A stretch of DNA of 33,893 bases from Gemmatimonadota bacterium (lineage in GTDB: Bacteria; Gemmatimonadota; Gemmatimonadetes; Gemmatimonadales; GWC2-71-9). The DNA lies in NCBI GenBank assembly GCA_016209985.1, contig JACQVB010000158.1, positions 1 through 33,893 of the forward strand. The letters run 5' to 3'. Shown here one piece after another: positions 21,094 to 28,528 of the stretch. How positions within the stretch are numbered: position 1 is the first letter of the stretch; the number at the start of each line of letters is the position of its first letter. The translations under genes and the position numbers were made by a program. The notes under the pieces were generated by a model. The model was not told the origin of the DNA. It ran no database searches and saw nothing but the letters and a program-made list of their open reading frames with translations.

Positions 21094-22646
21094 TTCCGGA
21101 AGAAAACACGAATCTCGCGGATCAGCCGGTCATCGAGCGATTGCCGCAAACCAGTCCGGCGGACCAGTTCAATCAGGAACTGGTTCGCAACGTTCATCCC
21201 TTGGACTGGGTAAACCCGCAGCCCGCCGGACGATACAACCTGGTCGTCATCGGCGCCGGCACCGCCGGCCTGGTGACCGCAGCCGGAGCGGCGGGTCTGG
21301 GGGCCAGGGTCGCGTTGATCGAACGCGACCTGATGGGCGGCGACTGCCTGAACGTCGGGTGCGTGCCGTCGAAGGGTGTCATCAGCGCGGCCCGCGTCGC
21401 CGCAGCCGTGCACCATGCAGGTGAGTTCGGTGTCGAGGTACCAGACGGTGTGAACGTCAACTTCGCCGGCGCCATGCGGCGAATGCGACGGCTGCGAGCC
21501 CGAATCAGCCCGAATGATTCGGCCCTACGATTCCGTAACCTCGGCATCGACGTCTATTTCGGGCGGGCACGATTCGTGGATTCCAGCACGGTCGACGTGG
21601 GCGGGACGCATCTCAACTTCAAGCGGGCGGTGATCGCGACCGGCGCGCGAGCCGCGGCACCGGCGATTCCCGGCTTGAATGCGGTCGATTACCTGACCAA
21701 CGAGACGCTGTTCTCGCTGACCCAGTTGCCCTCGCGACTTGGCGTCATCGGCGCGGGACCGATCGGCTGCGAGATGGCTCAAGCGTTCGCGCGGCTGGGT
21801 GCCGACGTGTGGTTGGTCGAGGTGGAACATGGCATCCTGCCGCGCGAAGACCGTGACGCGGCCGGGATCGTGCAACAGACGATGGAGCGGGACGGCGTCA
21901 GGCTGCTCTGTTGCGGCAAGAAACTCGAGATCAGGCAGGACGGAGGCATCCGGCTGGTGGTCGAATCGCACGGCACCGGATACGACGAGCCGATCGACCA
22001 GTTGTTGCTGGCCGCCGGCCGGGCGCCGAACGTCGAGGGGCTGAACTTGGAATCCGTGGGCGTGGACTACGACAAGAAAGGCGTCAAGGTCGACGAACGC
22101 ATGCAGACGACGAACCCCCGGATTTACGCCGCGGGAGACATTTGCTCGCCCTACCAGTTCACCCACGCAGCCGATTTCATGGCTCGCATCGTGATCCAAA
22201 ATGCGCTGTTCAAAGGCCGGAAGAAGTCCACCTCGCTGGTGATGCCCTGGTGTACCTACACCTCGCCCGAACTTGCCCACGTGGGGCTCTACGAGGGCCA
22301 GGCCAAAGAAAAGGGGATCGAAATCGACACGTTCGTCCAGGAGTTCCGTGACGTAGACCGTGCGATCCTGGACGGAGAGGACGGCGGCTTCGTCAAAGTC
22401 CACGTGAAGAAAGGCACCGACACTATCGTCGGCGCGACCATCGTCGCCCGCCACGCGGGCGACTTGATCTCCGAGATCACCCTCGCCATGACCCACGGTC
22501 TGGGGCTGAAGAAGATCGGCACCACGATTCACCCGTACCCGACCCAAGCCGAAGCCATCCGCAAACTGGGCGATCAATTCAACCGCACGCGGCTGACACC
22601 CTTTGTGACGCGGCTCTTCAACCAGTGGCTGGCCTGGACCCGCTGA
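21078..22646 (+). CDS. MerA-like pyridine nucleotide-disulfide oxidoreductase
   Basis: 522 residues. An N-terminal extension of about 50 residues (VHPLDWVNPQPAGRYN) leads to the FAD motif VVIGAGTAGLVTAAG, active site GGDC90-LNVGC95-VPSK, NAD(P)H motif LGVIGAGPIGCEMA, YAAGDICSP and the dimerisation domain ending with HPYPTQAEAI. The VHPxDWVNP extension is the hallmark of the TVP38-linked subfamily commonly labelled mercuric reductase. However, the protein ends LFNQWLAWTR, without the C-terminal vicinal cysteines that bind Hg(II) in true MerA, and has no HMA domain, so mercury is unlikely to be the substrate. Start: ATG 21078, or GTG 21090 with a GGAGA ribosome binding site. It is the last gene of the operon. 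Confidence 0.92.
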   Translation: MENLVIPEENTNLADQPVIERLPQTSPADQFNQELVRNVHPLDWVNPQPAGRYNLVVIGAGTAGLVTAAGAAGLGARVALIERDLMGGDCLNVGCVPSKGVISAARVAAAVHHAGEFGVEVPDGVNVNFAGAMRRMRRLRARISPNDSALRFRNLGIDVYFGRARFVDSSTVDVGGTHLNFKRAVIATGARAAAPAIPGLNAVDYLTNETLFSLTQLPSRLGVIGAGPIGCEMAQAFARLGADVWLVEVEHGILPREDRDAAGIVQQTMERDGVRLLCCGKKLEIRQDGGIRLVVESHGTGYDEPIDQLLLAAGRAPNVEGLNLESVGVDYDKKGVKVDERMQTTNPRIYAAGDICSPYQFTHAADFMARIVIQNALFKGRKKSTSLVMPWCTYTSPELAHVGLYEGQAKEKGIEIDTFVQEFRDVDRAILDGEDGGFVKVHVKKGTDTIVGATIVARHAGDLISEITLAMTHGLGLKKIGTTIHPYPTQAEAIRKLGDQFNRTRLTPFVTRLFNQWLAWTR

Positions 22647-22654
22647 CGGTCTAC

Positions 22655-22669
22655 TGCCGGCCTCCGGCA
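22655..22669. terminator. Short hairpin between convergent genes
   Basis: TGCCGG-CCT-CCGGCA directly after the MerA-like gene stop, in the 118-base gap between convergent genes. It has a perfect 6-pair stem but no T run. It may help end transcription from either side. Confidence 0.3.
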
Positions 22670-22764
22670 TGACCGTGACCTTCTCTCACCAGCAGCAGCC
22701 CCGCTACGCGTGCTTCAACGCGGACCGCTACTATCGTGCGCGTGTTTTCAAACGCGCTGCTGCA

Positions 22765-23382
22765 TCACCGGTACGCCCTCCATTGGCGCCGGACCACCAG
22801 CACGACCGCGGCCATGCCGGCAACGACCAGGGCGAAGGACAGAAACCGGCCCGTGCCGAGCTGGCCGCCGGCGTAGCTCCAAACGAAGGCAAAGGGCAGG
22901 ATGCCGACCAGCGAGGCCACGGCGTACGTCCGAAACCGCAGCCGCTTCAGGAGCCCGAGCGCGAAGCTCACGACGTCCACGGGCAGGATCATGCGCAGCA
23001 CCACGATACCGCCGAAGCCGACGTCGTCCGGCACTTTCTCCTCCAGGCGGTCGACGGCTTCCATCGAGGTGATGCGCTCGAGATAGCGGCGGCCGAGGCG
23101 CGCAATCCGGAAGGCGATCAGGCACCCGGTCCACCAGCCCGCCGCGCTGAGCAGCGCGGTCAGCACCACACCATAACTTCGCGCGGCCAGGGGACGCAGC
23201 GGCAGGGAAGAAAAGGGCAAGAGCACGACCGACGCCGCCACCAGGACCACGTAAATCCCAGCGCCGAGCACTGCGTGCTGCCCGATCCAGCTCTCGAGCC
23301 CCGATGTATCCCACTCCCACTGCCAGGCGGCGAGCGCGACGAGTGCAACCGCGACAACCGCGAGGATGATTCTGGCCTTCAA
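22765..23382 (-). CDS. TVP38/TMEM64 family membrane protein (second copy)
   Basis: About 205 residues from the TTG at 23382 with about six membrane helices. Seen: VLLPFSSLPLRPLAARSYG in place of the usual FPG-type motif, LSAAGWWTGCLIAFRIARLG, VLRMILPVDVVSFALGLL and VGILPFAFVWSYAGG. It belongs to the same VTT superfamily as the protein at 20335 but is clearly divergent (SLPLRP, and LPVDVVSF instead of SPAIPFNLQN). The start is uncertain: the TTG has AAAGGG at a good distance and places the first helix at the N-terminus, while the open frame extends to 23625 with other candidate codons. It is convergent with the operon. The gap up to the GH15 gene at 23604 (221 bases) holds no recognised gene and probably contains divergent promoters. 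Confidence 0.8.
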   Translation of the reverse strand: MKARIILAVVAVALVALAAWQWEWDTSGLESWIGQHAVLGAGIYVVLVAASVVLLPFSSLPLRPLAARSYGVVLTALLSAAGWWTGCLIAFRIARLGRRYLERITSMEAVDRLEEKVPDDVGFGGIVVLRMILPVDVVSFALGLLKRLRFRTYAVASLVGILPFAFVWSYAGGQLGTGRFLSFALVVAGMAAVVLVVRRQWRAYR

Positions 23383-23603
23383 TTGAGCAGCCCTTTCATG
23401 CGACGCCTTCGCCGAGTTCGCCGCCAGTCCTTGGCGGGAACCAATAGCCTCCACCACGGCTTTCTCATCGCCTGACTCGAACAGTGTGAAACGTATGGGG
23501 TCACTGCCGCTCACGCCGCATTCATCTGATACGGTGCCACCTGTGTCACGACCACCCGGGCCTTCGGTCGGAACGGTGGCCCAGCGATCGAGGAGACTAA
23601 ACC

Positions 23604-26105
23604 ATGGCCAGGTTTCGCGGAACACGTGACGCCTTCGGCAAGCCGGGCCACGAGCCCCGGTGGAGCCAGGGCGACAAGGACGGGGTGGGGACCGCCTACT
23701 CCGCCGACAGCCGTATCTGGTTCACGCTCCATGACGGTGCGGTCACCGAGGTCTACTACCCCGTGATCGATCGGCCGCAGGTGAGGGACTTGCAGCTCCT
23801 GGTGACCGACGGCGAGAGCTTCTTTCACGAAGAGCGCCGCGATCTCTTGACGCGTACGGAGCGCTGTTCACCACACGCCCTCGGCTATCGAGTCACGAAC
23901 TCGGATCCCCAAGGCCGATATCGGATCGAGAAGGAGATCATCTCGGCGCCGCACCAATCGTGCCTGCTCCAACGTACGCGGCTCGAGGTGAGCCAGGGCT
24001 TCGCGGGCAAGCTTCGATTGTACGTGCTCTGCAATCCGCATCTCGAAATTGGCGGTTGGGGAAACAATGCCCATGTCATTGAGGCGGCAGGACGACAGCT
24101 ACTGGCGGCCGAGAAGGACGGCGTCTGGCTGGTTATTGGAGCGACCGCTCCCTTTGGGCGTCTCTCGTGCGGCTACGTCGGGGCGAGCGACGGATGGACC
24201 GATCTCGCCCAGAACTTCCAGATGGACTGGGAGTTCGATCGGGCGGAAGGCGGCAACGTCGCGTTGACCGGTGAGCTGGACCTCCGAGGTGGCGCCGAAT
24301 TCACACTCGGTTTGGCGCTGGGTCATGGGCTTCAGCACGCGCTCTCGGCGCTGTTTCAGGCGCTCGGCATGCCGTACGAATCGCGCCGCAAACGGTTCAT
24401 TGAGCAATGGGATCGCCCGTGCCGGAACATCCTCCCGCTGGAAAAGGTCTCGGGAGACGGCGGGAATCTCTACCACGGCAGCTACAGCCTGCTCATGTCT
24501 CATGAGGACAAGACCTTCGCGGGCGCGTTCATCGCATCGCTGTCCATTCCCTGGGGCGAGGCCCGGGGCGACGAGGATATGGGTGGCTACCACCTCGTCT
24601 GGACGCGCGACATGGTCAACACCGTGACCGGTCTTCTCGCCGCCGGGAACACGTCCACTCCGCTCCGCGCTCTGGTCTACCTCGCGGTCAGCCAGCAGAG
24701 CGATGGCGGGTTCCCGCAAAACTTCTGGCTCAACGGAGAGCCGTACTGGCGCGGCATCCAGCTCGATCAGGTCTCGTTCCCCATCCTCTTGGCTTGGCGC
24801 CTCAAGCAGCAAGGGGGCCTGGGCGAGTTCGACCCCTATCCGATGGTGATGCGAGCCGCGGCCTATCTCGTCACGTACGGGCCGGCGACGCAGCAAGAAC
24901 GCTGGGAAGAGGCGGGCGGCTTCTCGCCCTCGACGCTGGCGGCCCACATCGGGGCGCTCATTTGCGCCTCCTGCTTCGCCCGAGAGCGTGGCGACCAAGG
25001 CGCCGCCCGGTACCTGGAGGAGTACGCCGACTTCCTCGAGGCCCACATTGAGGCGTGGACCGTCACCACCGATGGGATCGTTCATCCCGAGATCGCGCGG
25101 CACTATATCCGGATTCTTCCCGCCGATGTTCACGCCGCCTGCCCGGGCGAGGACCCCAATTGCGGAATGCTGGCGCTCGCCAACCGCCCCCCGGGTAGCA
25201 GCTGGCAATTTCCGGCCAAGGACATCGTCGATGCCGGCTTCCTCGAGCTGGTTCGTTATGGCATCCGCCGGCCGGATGACCCGCTCATCGTCGACTCTCT
25301 GCGTGTCGTGGATCACGTGCTGCGCGTGGAAACGTTCCTCGGTCCCTGCTGGCGCCGCTACAACAACGACGGGTACGGGCAGCGCGCCGATGGCGGCCCC
25401 TACCAAGGTTGGGGCCAGGGCAGAGCCTGGCCGCTGTTGACCGGCGAGCGCGCGCACTACGAGCTCGCCGCTGGGCGAGAGGTCGCGAAGCTCACCCGCA
25501 CCCTGGAGGCGTTCGCGTCGCCGACCGGCCTCCTGCCGGAGCAGATCTGGGATGAGGTGGACCGGAGAGAGCGCGGTTTGCGCTCGGGGCGCCCCACCGG
25601 CGCGGCCATGCCGCTCATGTGGGCGCACGCCGAATACATCAAGCTGCTCCGTTCGGTCCACGACGGGCGCGTTTTCGACCTTATTCCGGCCGCCGCCGAG
25701 CGGTACCTGCCTGCCAGGAGGCGTCCGAGCGCCCTTGAAGTGTGGAAATTCAATCGCCAGGTGAGCCTGGTCCGGCAGGGCCAGACACTGCGGATCCAGG
25801 CTGGAGCCCCTTTCCGCCTGCGTTGGACCGACGACGACTGGCGGACAACCCGTGATGAAAGTTCGGCGCCGACCGGGTTGGGTGGGTCGTACGCGGACAT
25901 CGCCATCGCCGCCGATCAGCGGGCGCCGCTCCGGTTCACCTTCTACTGGCCCGAGAGCGACAGGTGGGAAGGGCGCGACTTTGAGGTCGCAGTGCGGGAG
26001 GGCGGAGAGCTCGTTGGGCGCCCACCTCCGTCAGAGGCTAAGGAGCTTGCGGCAAAGGAGCAGGGCCCAGTGATGGTGCGCGACCGACGATCTCTTCCTT
26101 CATGA
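23604..26105 (+). CDS. Glycoside hydrolase family 15 glucoamylase-like enzyme
   Basis: 833 residues. Residues about 15-270 form the all-beta N domain of bacterial glucoamylases (YSADSRIWFTLHDGAVTEVYYP). Residues about 285-690 form the (alpha/alpha)6 catalytic barrel, with YHLVWTRDM (329-337), WEEAGGFSPST holding the general acid (E435 or E436) and LLPEQIWD with the catalytic base E646. Residues about 700-833 form a C-terminal beta extension. The enzyme releases glucose from alpha-glucans such as starch or glycogen, or from dextran-like oligosaccharides. No signal peptide is evident, so it probably acts on cytoplasmic glycogen or imported dextrins. The ATG has GGAGA upstream. It is not obviously linked to the preceding operon. 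Confidence 0.93.
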   Translation: MARFRGTRDAFGKPGHEPRWSQGDKDGVGTAYSADSRIWFTLHDGAVTEVYYPVIDRPQVRDLQLLVTDGESFFHEERRDLLTRTERCSPHALGYRVTNSDPQGRYRIEKEIISAPHQSCLLQRTRLEVSQGFAGKLRLYVLCNPHLEIGGWGNNAHVIEAAGRQLLAAEKDGVWLVIGATAPFGRLSCGYVGASDGWTDLAQNFQMDWEFDRAEGGNVALTGELDLRGGAEFTLGLALGHGLQHALSALFQALGMPYESRRKRFIEQWDRPCRNILPLEKVSGDGGNLYHGSYSLLMSHEDKTFAGAFIASLSIPWGEARGDEDMGGYHLVWTRDMVNTVTGLLAAGNTSTPLRALVYLAVSQQSDGGFPQNFWLNGEPYWRGIQLDQVSFPILLAWRLKQQGGLGEFDPYPMVMRAAAYLVTYGPATQQERWEEAGGFSPSTLAAHIGALICASCFARERGDQGAARYLEEYADFLEAHIEAWTVTTDGIVHPEIARHYIRILPADVHAACPGEDPNCGMLALANRPPGSSWQFPAKDIVDAGFLELVRYGIRRPDDPLIVDSLRVVDHVLRVETFLGPCWRRYNNDGYGQRADGGPYQGWGQGRAWPLLTGERAHYELAAGREVAKLTRTLEAFASPTGLLPEQIWDEVDRRERGLRSGRPTGAAMPLMWAHAEYIKLLRSVHDGRVFDLIPAAAERYLPARRRPSALEVWKFNRQVSLVRQGQTLRIQAGAPFRLRWTDDDWRTTRDESSAPTGLGGSYADIAIAADQRAPLRFTFYWPESDRWEGRDFEVAVREGGELVGRPPPSEAKELAAKEQGPVMVRDRRSLPS

Positions 26106-26157
26106 GGCCCAGAGCCACAGCGAACGTCTGGTTGCACACGATGATTTTCCGGTGAAC
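26038..26157 (-). pseudogene. PAS domain fragment
   Basis: The minus strand encodes a short stretch reading HRKIIVCNQTFAVALGL followed by MKEEIVGR, which fits the PAS-domain core (residues around the N-x-x-F and E-E-x-x-G-R positions). It stops 13 codons later, and no complete sensor gene surrounds it. It overlaps the 3' end of the GH15 gene, in the 246-base gap before the DUF4956 gene. Probably a decayed piece of a signalling gene; weak evidence because it is so short. Confidence 0.35.
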
Positions 26158-26351
26158 ACGTCCGCGGACGCCGACATGTCCGGCGCGTTCTCGTAGAGGT
26201 CTCGGCAAAGAAGCGTCGCACGTGTTCTCGATGGGCCGCGCGAAACCGTTCAGGCAGAAAGTGCATTGCTGGCTGCGTTCGGCCACGCGTCGGGGAACTT
26301 TCCCCAAGCGATCGGACTTGACGGGGTGAGCATCGCGAGGGAGGTGTAACC

Positions 26352-27254
26352 GTGCTGCGACGTTTCTTCGAATTCCTGACTCAGGCTCCGCGAGCGCCGA
26401 TTCGGCAGCTCGTGGCGTATTACGCCGTCGTCGCCGCCGCGACGACCGCCCTCGCCGCGTACATCCCCATCGTGCGTTCTGCGATCGTGGGAGGAGCGCG
26501 TGGCGCCGCACCGGACAGCGGCCTCAGCCAATTCCTCAACCCGTCGGCCGGCCCCGAAACGGGACGAACACTCGCGTTCGACCTGACCATGGTCATCGTG
26601 ATGATCGGGGCGTTCCTTGTTGCGCTTCCGGTCACCTGGACCTACATGGCGACCCGCTTCAAGCGGGGGTTCGATCAGTCGCTCGTGCAGACCCTGCTCG
26701 TCCTGCCCGTGCTGGTAGCGAGCATCATCATGATCGTGCAGAACAGCCTGGTCCTGGCGTTCGCGCTCGCCGCCGTGGTGGCAGCCGTGCGCTTCCGCAG
26801 CACGCTGAAGGACGCAGCAGACGCGATGTACATCTTCCTCGCCATCGGAATCGGGAGTGCGGCCGGTGTCCAGGCACTCACGGCGGCGTTCATCATGTCG
26901 TTGCTCTTCAGCGTCCTGAGTGTGACGCTGTGGAGCTGCGACTTCGGGCGGTGCCTGGTGCCTCCGGAGCCGGCCGCCGGCGGGGGGAAGGAGTCCCGCC
27001 GGGGTACGCTCGCCGTGCGCGTGGGGGACGCGGAGGCGCGTGCGGTGGTCGAGGACGTTCTCGCGCGCCGTACCAGGAAGTTCAAGTTCGGCGGAGCACG
27101 GCCCGACGGCAACAGTGCCAGCTTGCTGAACTACCGGGTGCAGTTCAAGAAGTCGGTGCAGGCCTCCGACGTCATCGCTGCGTTGCTGAAACGCCGCGAC
27201 GCCGCGATTCTGGATGCGTCCTTAGATGCGCGCCAATCGGCCTCGCCTGCGTAA
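26352..27254 (+). CDS. DUF4956 membrane protein
   Basis: 300 residues. Membrane helices at about 20-40, 75-98, 112-135 (QTLLVLPVLVASIIMIV), then the DUF4956 core ALAAVVAAVRFRSTLKD and helices to about 200, followed by a cytoplasmic domain of about 100 residues ending VIAALLKRRDAAI. DUF4956 proteins occur near VTC/CYTH-like polyphosphate polymerases in many bacteria; here a CYTH-PPK1 fusion lies about 4 kb downstream, which fits (inference). The GTG start is supported by GGAGG at 26341-26345. The extended N-terminus (first 70 residues) has an extra helix and a Gly/Ala-rich loop. Confidence 0.85.
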   Translation: MLRRFFEFLTQAPRAPIRQLVAYYAVVAAATTALAAYIPIVRSAIVGGARGAAPDSGLSQFLNPSAGPETGRTLAFDLTMVIVMIGAFLVALPVTWTYMATRFKRGFDQSLVQTLLVLPVLVASIIMIVQNSLVLAFALAAVVAAVRFRSTLKDAADAMYIFLAIGIGSAAGVQALTAAFIMSLLFSVLSVTLWSCDFGRCLVPPEPAAGGGKESRRGTLAVRVGDAEARAVVEDVLARRTRKFKFGGARPDGNSASLLNYRVQFKKSVQASDVIAALLKRRDAAILDASLDARQSASPA

Positions 27255-27390
27255 GGCACTGGTGGCGCGCAGGCCGCTCCGCCGATTCCTGCCTCTCGCG
27301 GCGGCGAGGTCTTGGGCCTGGGGGGAACTCGGCCCGCTCGGCAAATCGTCGGACCGGTTGGGGCTCGATGGCGGTCGGCGGACGCCGCGC

Positions 27391-28527
27391 GTGGGGCGTG
27401 CCATTGCGGCGGCGGCGTGGTTCGTCCTGGCGGGAGCATGCGGCGGGGCGGAAGCGCGCCCGCAACCCACTGCTTTAGTGCCTGTCGCCACGGACATCGA
27501 CGCGACGATCTGGCTGCTGGGCGACGCGGGCGGATCCCAGCCGGGTGACGTGGTCCTGGCTGCGCTCGCGCGGGCTGTCGGCGAGGAACCAGAACGCAGC
27601 GTGGTCGTGTTCCTGGGCGACAACATCTATCCGCGCGGGATGCCGGACAGCGGTTCCCTCGACTACCCGGAGGCGGTCCGCCGACTCGATGCGCAGGTCG
27701 CGGCGGGGCAGGCGGCCCGTCTTACGATGTTCGTTCCCGGTAACCACGACTGGGGGAAGCAGGGTTTGGACGGCTGGGAGGTCGTGCGGCGTCAGGGCCG
27801 GCATCTCGCGGCGCGCGGGGACTCCTCGGTGGTCCTGCTCCCGCCCGACGGCTGCCCGGGACCGAGCGTGCGGGATGTGGGCACGCGCCTCCGATTGGTC
27901 GCGCTCGATACCCAGTGGTGGTTGCACGGGGGCCCGCGGCCCGAGCACCCGACATCCTCGTGTCCGGCTGACTCGCCCCAGGAAGTCGCTGATTCGCTGC
28001 GCTCGGCGCTGGCGACCGCGGGCGACCGCGTCTCGGTTGTGGTGGCGCACCACCCCCTCGTCTCCGATGGACCGCACGGCGGGCACTTCGGCTGGCGGGA
28101 CCACCTTTTCCCACTCCGCCACCTCGCGTCGCGGCTGTGGGTGCCCGTGCCGCTGGTCGGATCCGCCTACCCGGCGGCGCGACGCCTGGGCATCGTGGCG
28201 CAGGACCGGGCCAACCCGGCTAACCGGCACATGCGGGCGACGTTCGAAGCTGCGTTCGCAGAGCATCGGCCACTCATCTATGCGTCCGGGCACGAGCATG
28301 CGCTCGAGGTCTACCGGTGGACCTCCGCCCGCTACGCGCTGGTTAGCGGCGCCGGGATGTTCGATCACACCGATCCGGTAGGAAGGCGCGACAGCACGTT
28401 GTTCGCTGCTGCACGCAGCGGGTACATGCGCATCGACCTCACCCGGGCTGGGCGCGCGCGCCTCGGGGTCGTGGCGGTAGATGGCCCCGACAGGGCCACC
28501 GAAGTGTTTTCGCTCTGGCTCGACTGA
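27391..28527 (+). CDS. Metallophosphoesterase lipoprotein (calcineurin-like)
   Basis: 378 residues from the GTG at 27391. The N-terminus RAIAAAAWFVLAGAC is a clear lipoprotein signal with C17. The calcineurin-like metal-binding motifs are complete: GDAG (44-47), GDNIYPRG (76-83), GNHD (117-120), HHP (220-222) and GHEH (300-303). The family contains purple acid phosphatase-like and phosphodiesterase enzymes; the location should be periplasmic membrane. The in-frame ATG at 27226 would put 55 basic residues before the signal and is less likely, though no strong ribosome binding site marks either start. Directly followed (1 base) by the Omp85 gene. In Bacteroidota the same two modules are fused in one long protein. 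Confidence 0.86.
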   Translation: MGRAIAAAAWFVLAGACGGAEARPQPTALVPVATDIDATIWLLGDAGGSQPGDVVLAALARAVGEEPERSVVVFLGDNIYPRGMPDSGSLDYPEAVRRLDAQVAAGQAARLTMFVPGNHDWGKQGLDGWEVVRRQGRHLAARGDSSVVLLPPDGCPGPSVRDVGTRLRLVALDTQWWLHGGPRPEHPTSSCPADSPQEVADSLRSALATAGDRVSVVVAHHPLVSDGPHGGHFGWRDHLFPLRHLASRLWVPVPLVGSAYPAARRLGIVAQDRANPANRHMRATFEAAFAEHRPLIYASGHEHALEVYRWTSARYALVSGAGMFDHTDPVGRRDSTLFAAARSGYMRIDLTRAGRARLGVVAVDGPDRATEVFSLWLD

Positions 28528-28528
28528 C

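Noticed and set aside
24099-25661. Minus-strand open frame of 520 residues
   Set aside because: It lies wholly inside the GH15 gene, whose catalytic motifs are intact; long antisense frames are expected at this GC content and it resembles no family.
26038-26266. A second CNQT motif (minus strand, near 26120) resembling the UPMCNQT of the selenoprotein gene
   Set aside because: The residues around it fit a PAS domain core better, there is no UGA two residues before the Cys, and shared bases with 11487-11500 are limited to about 13.
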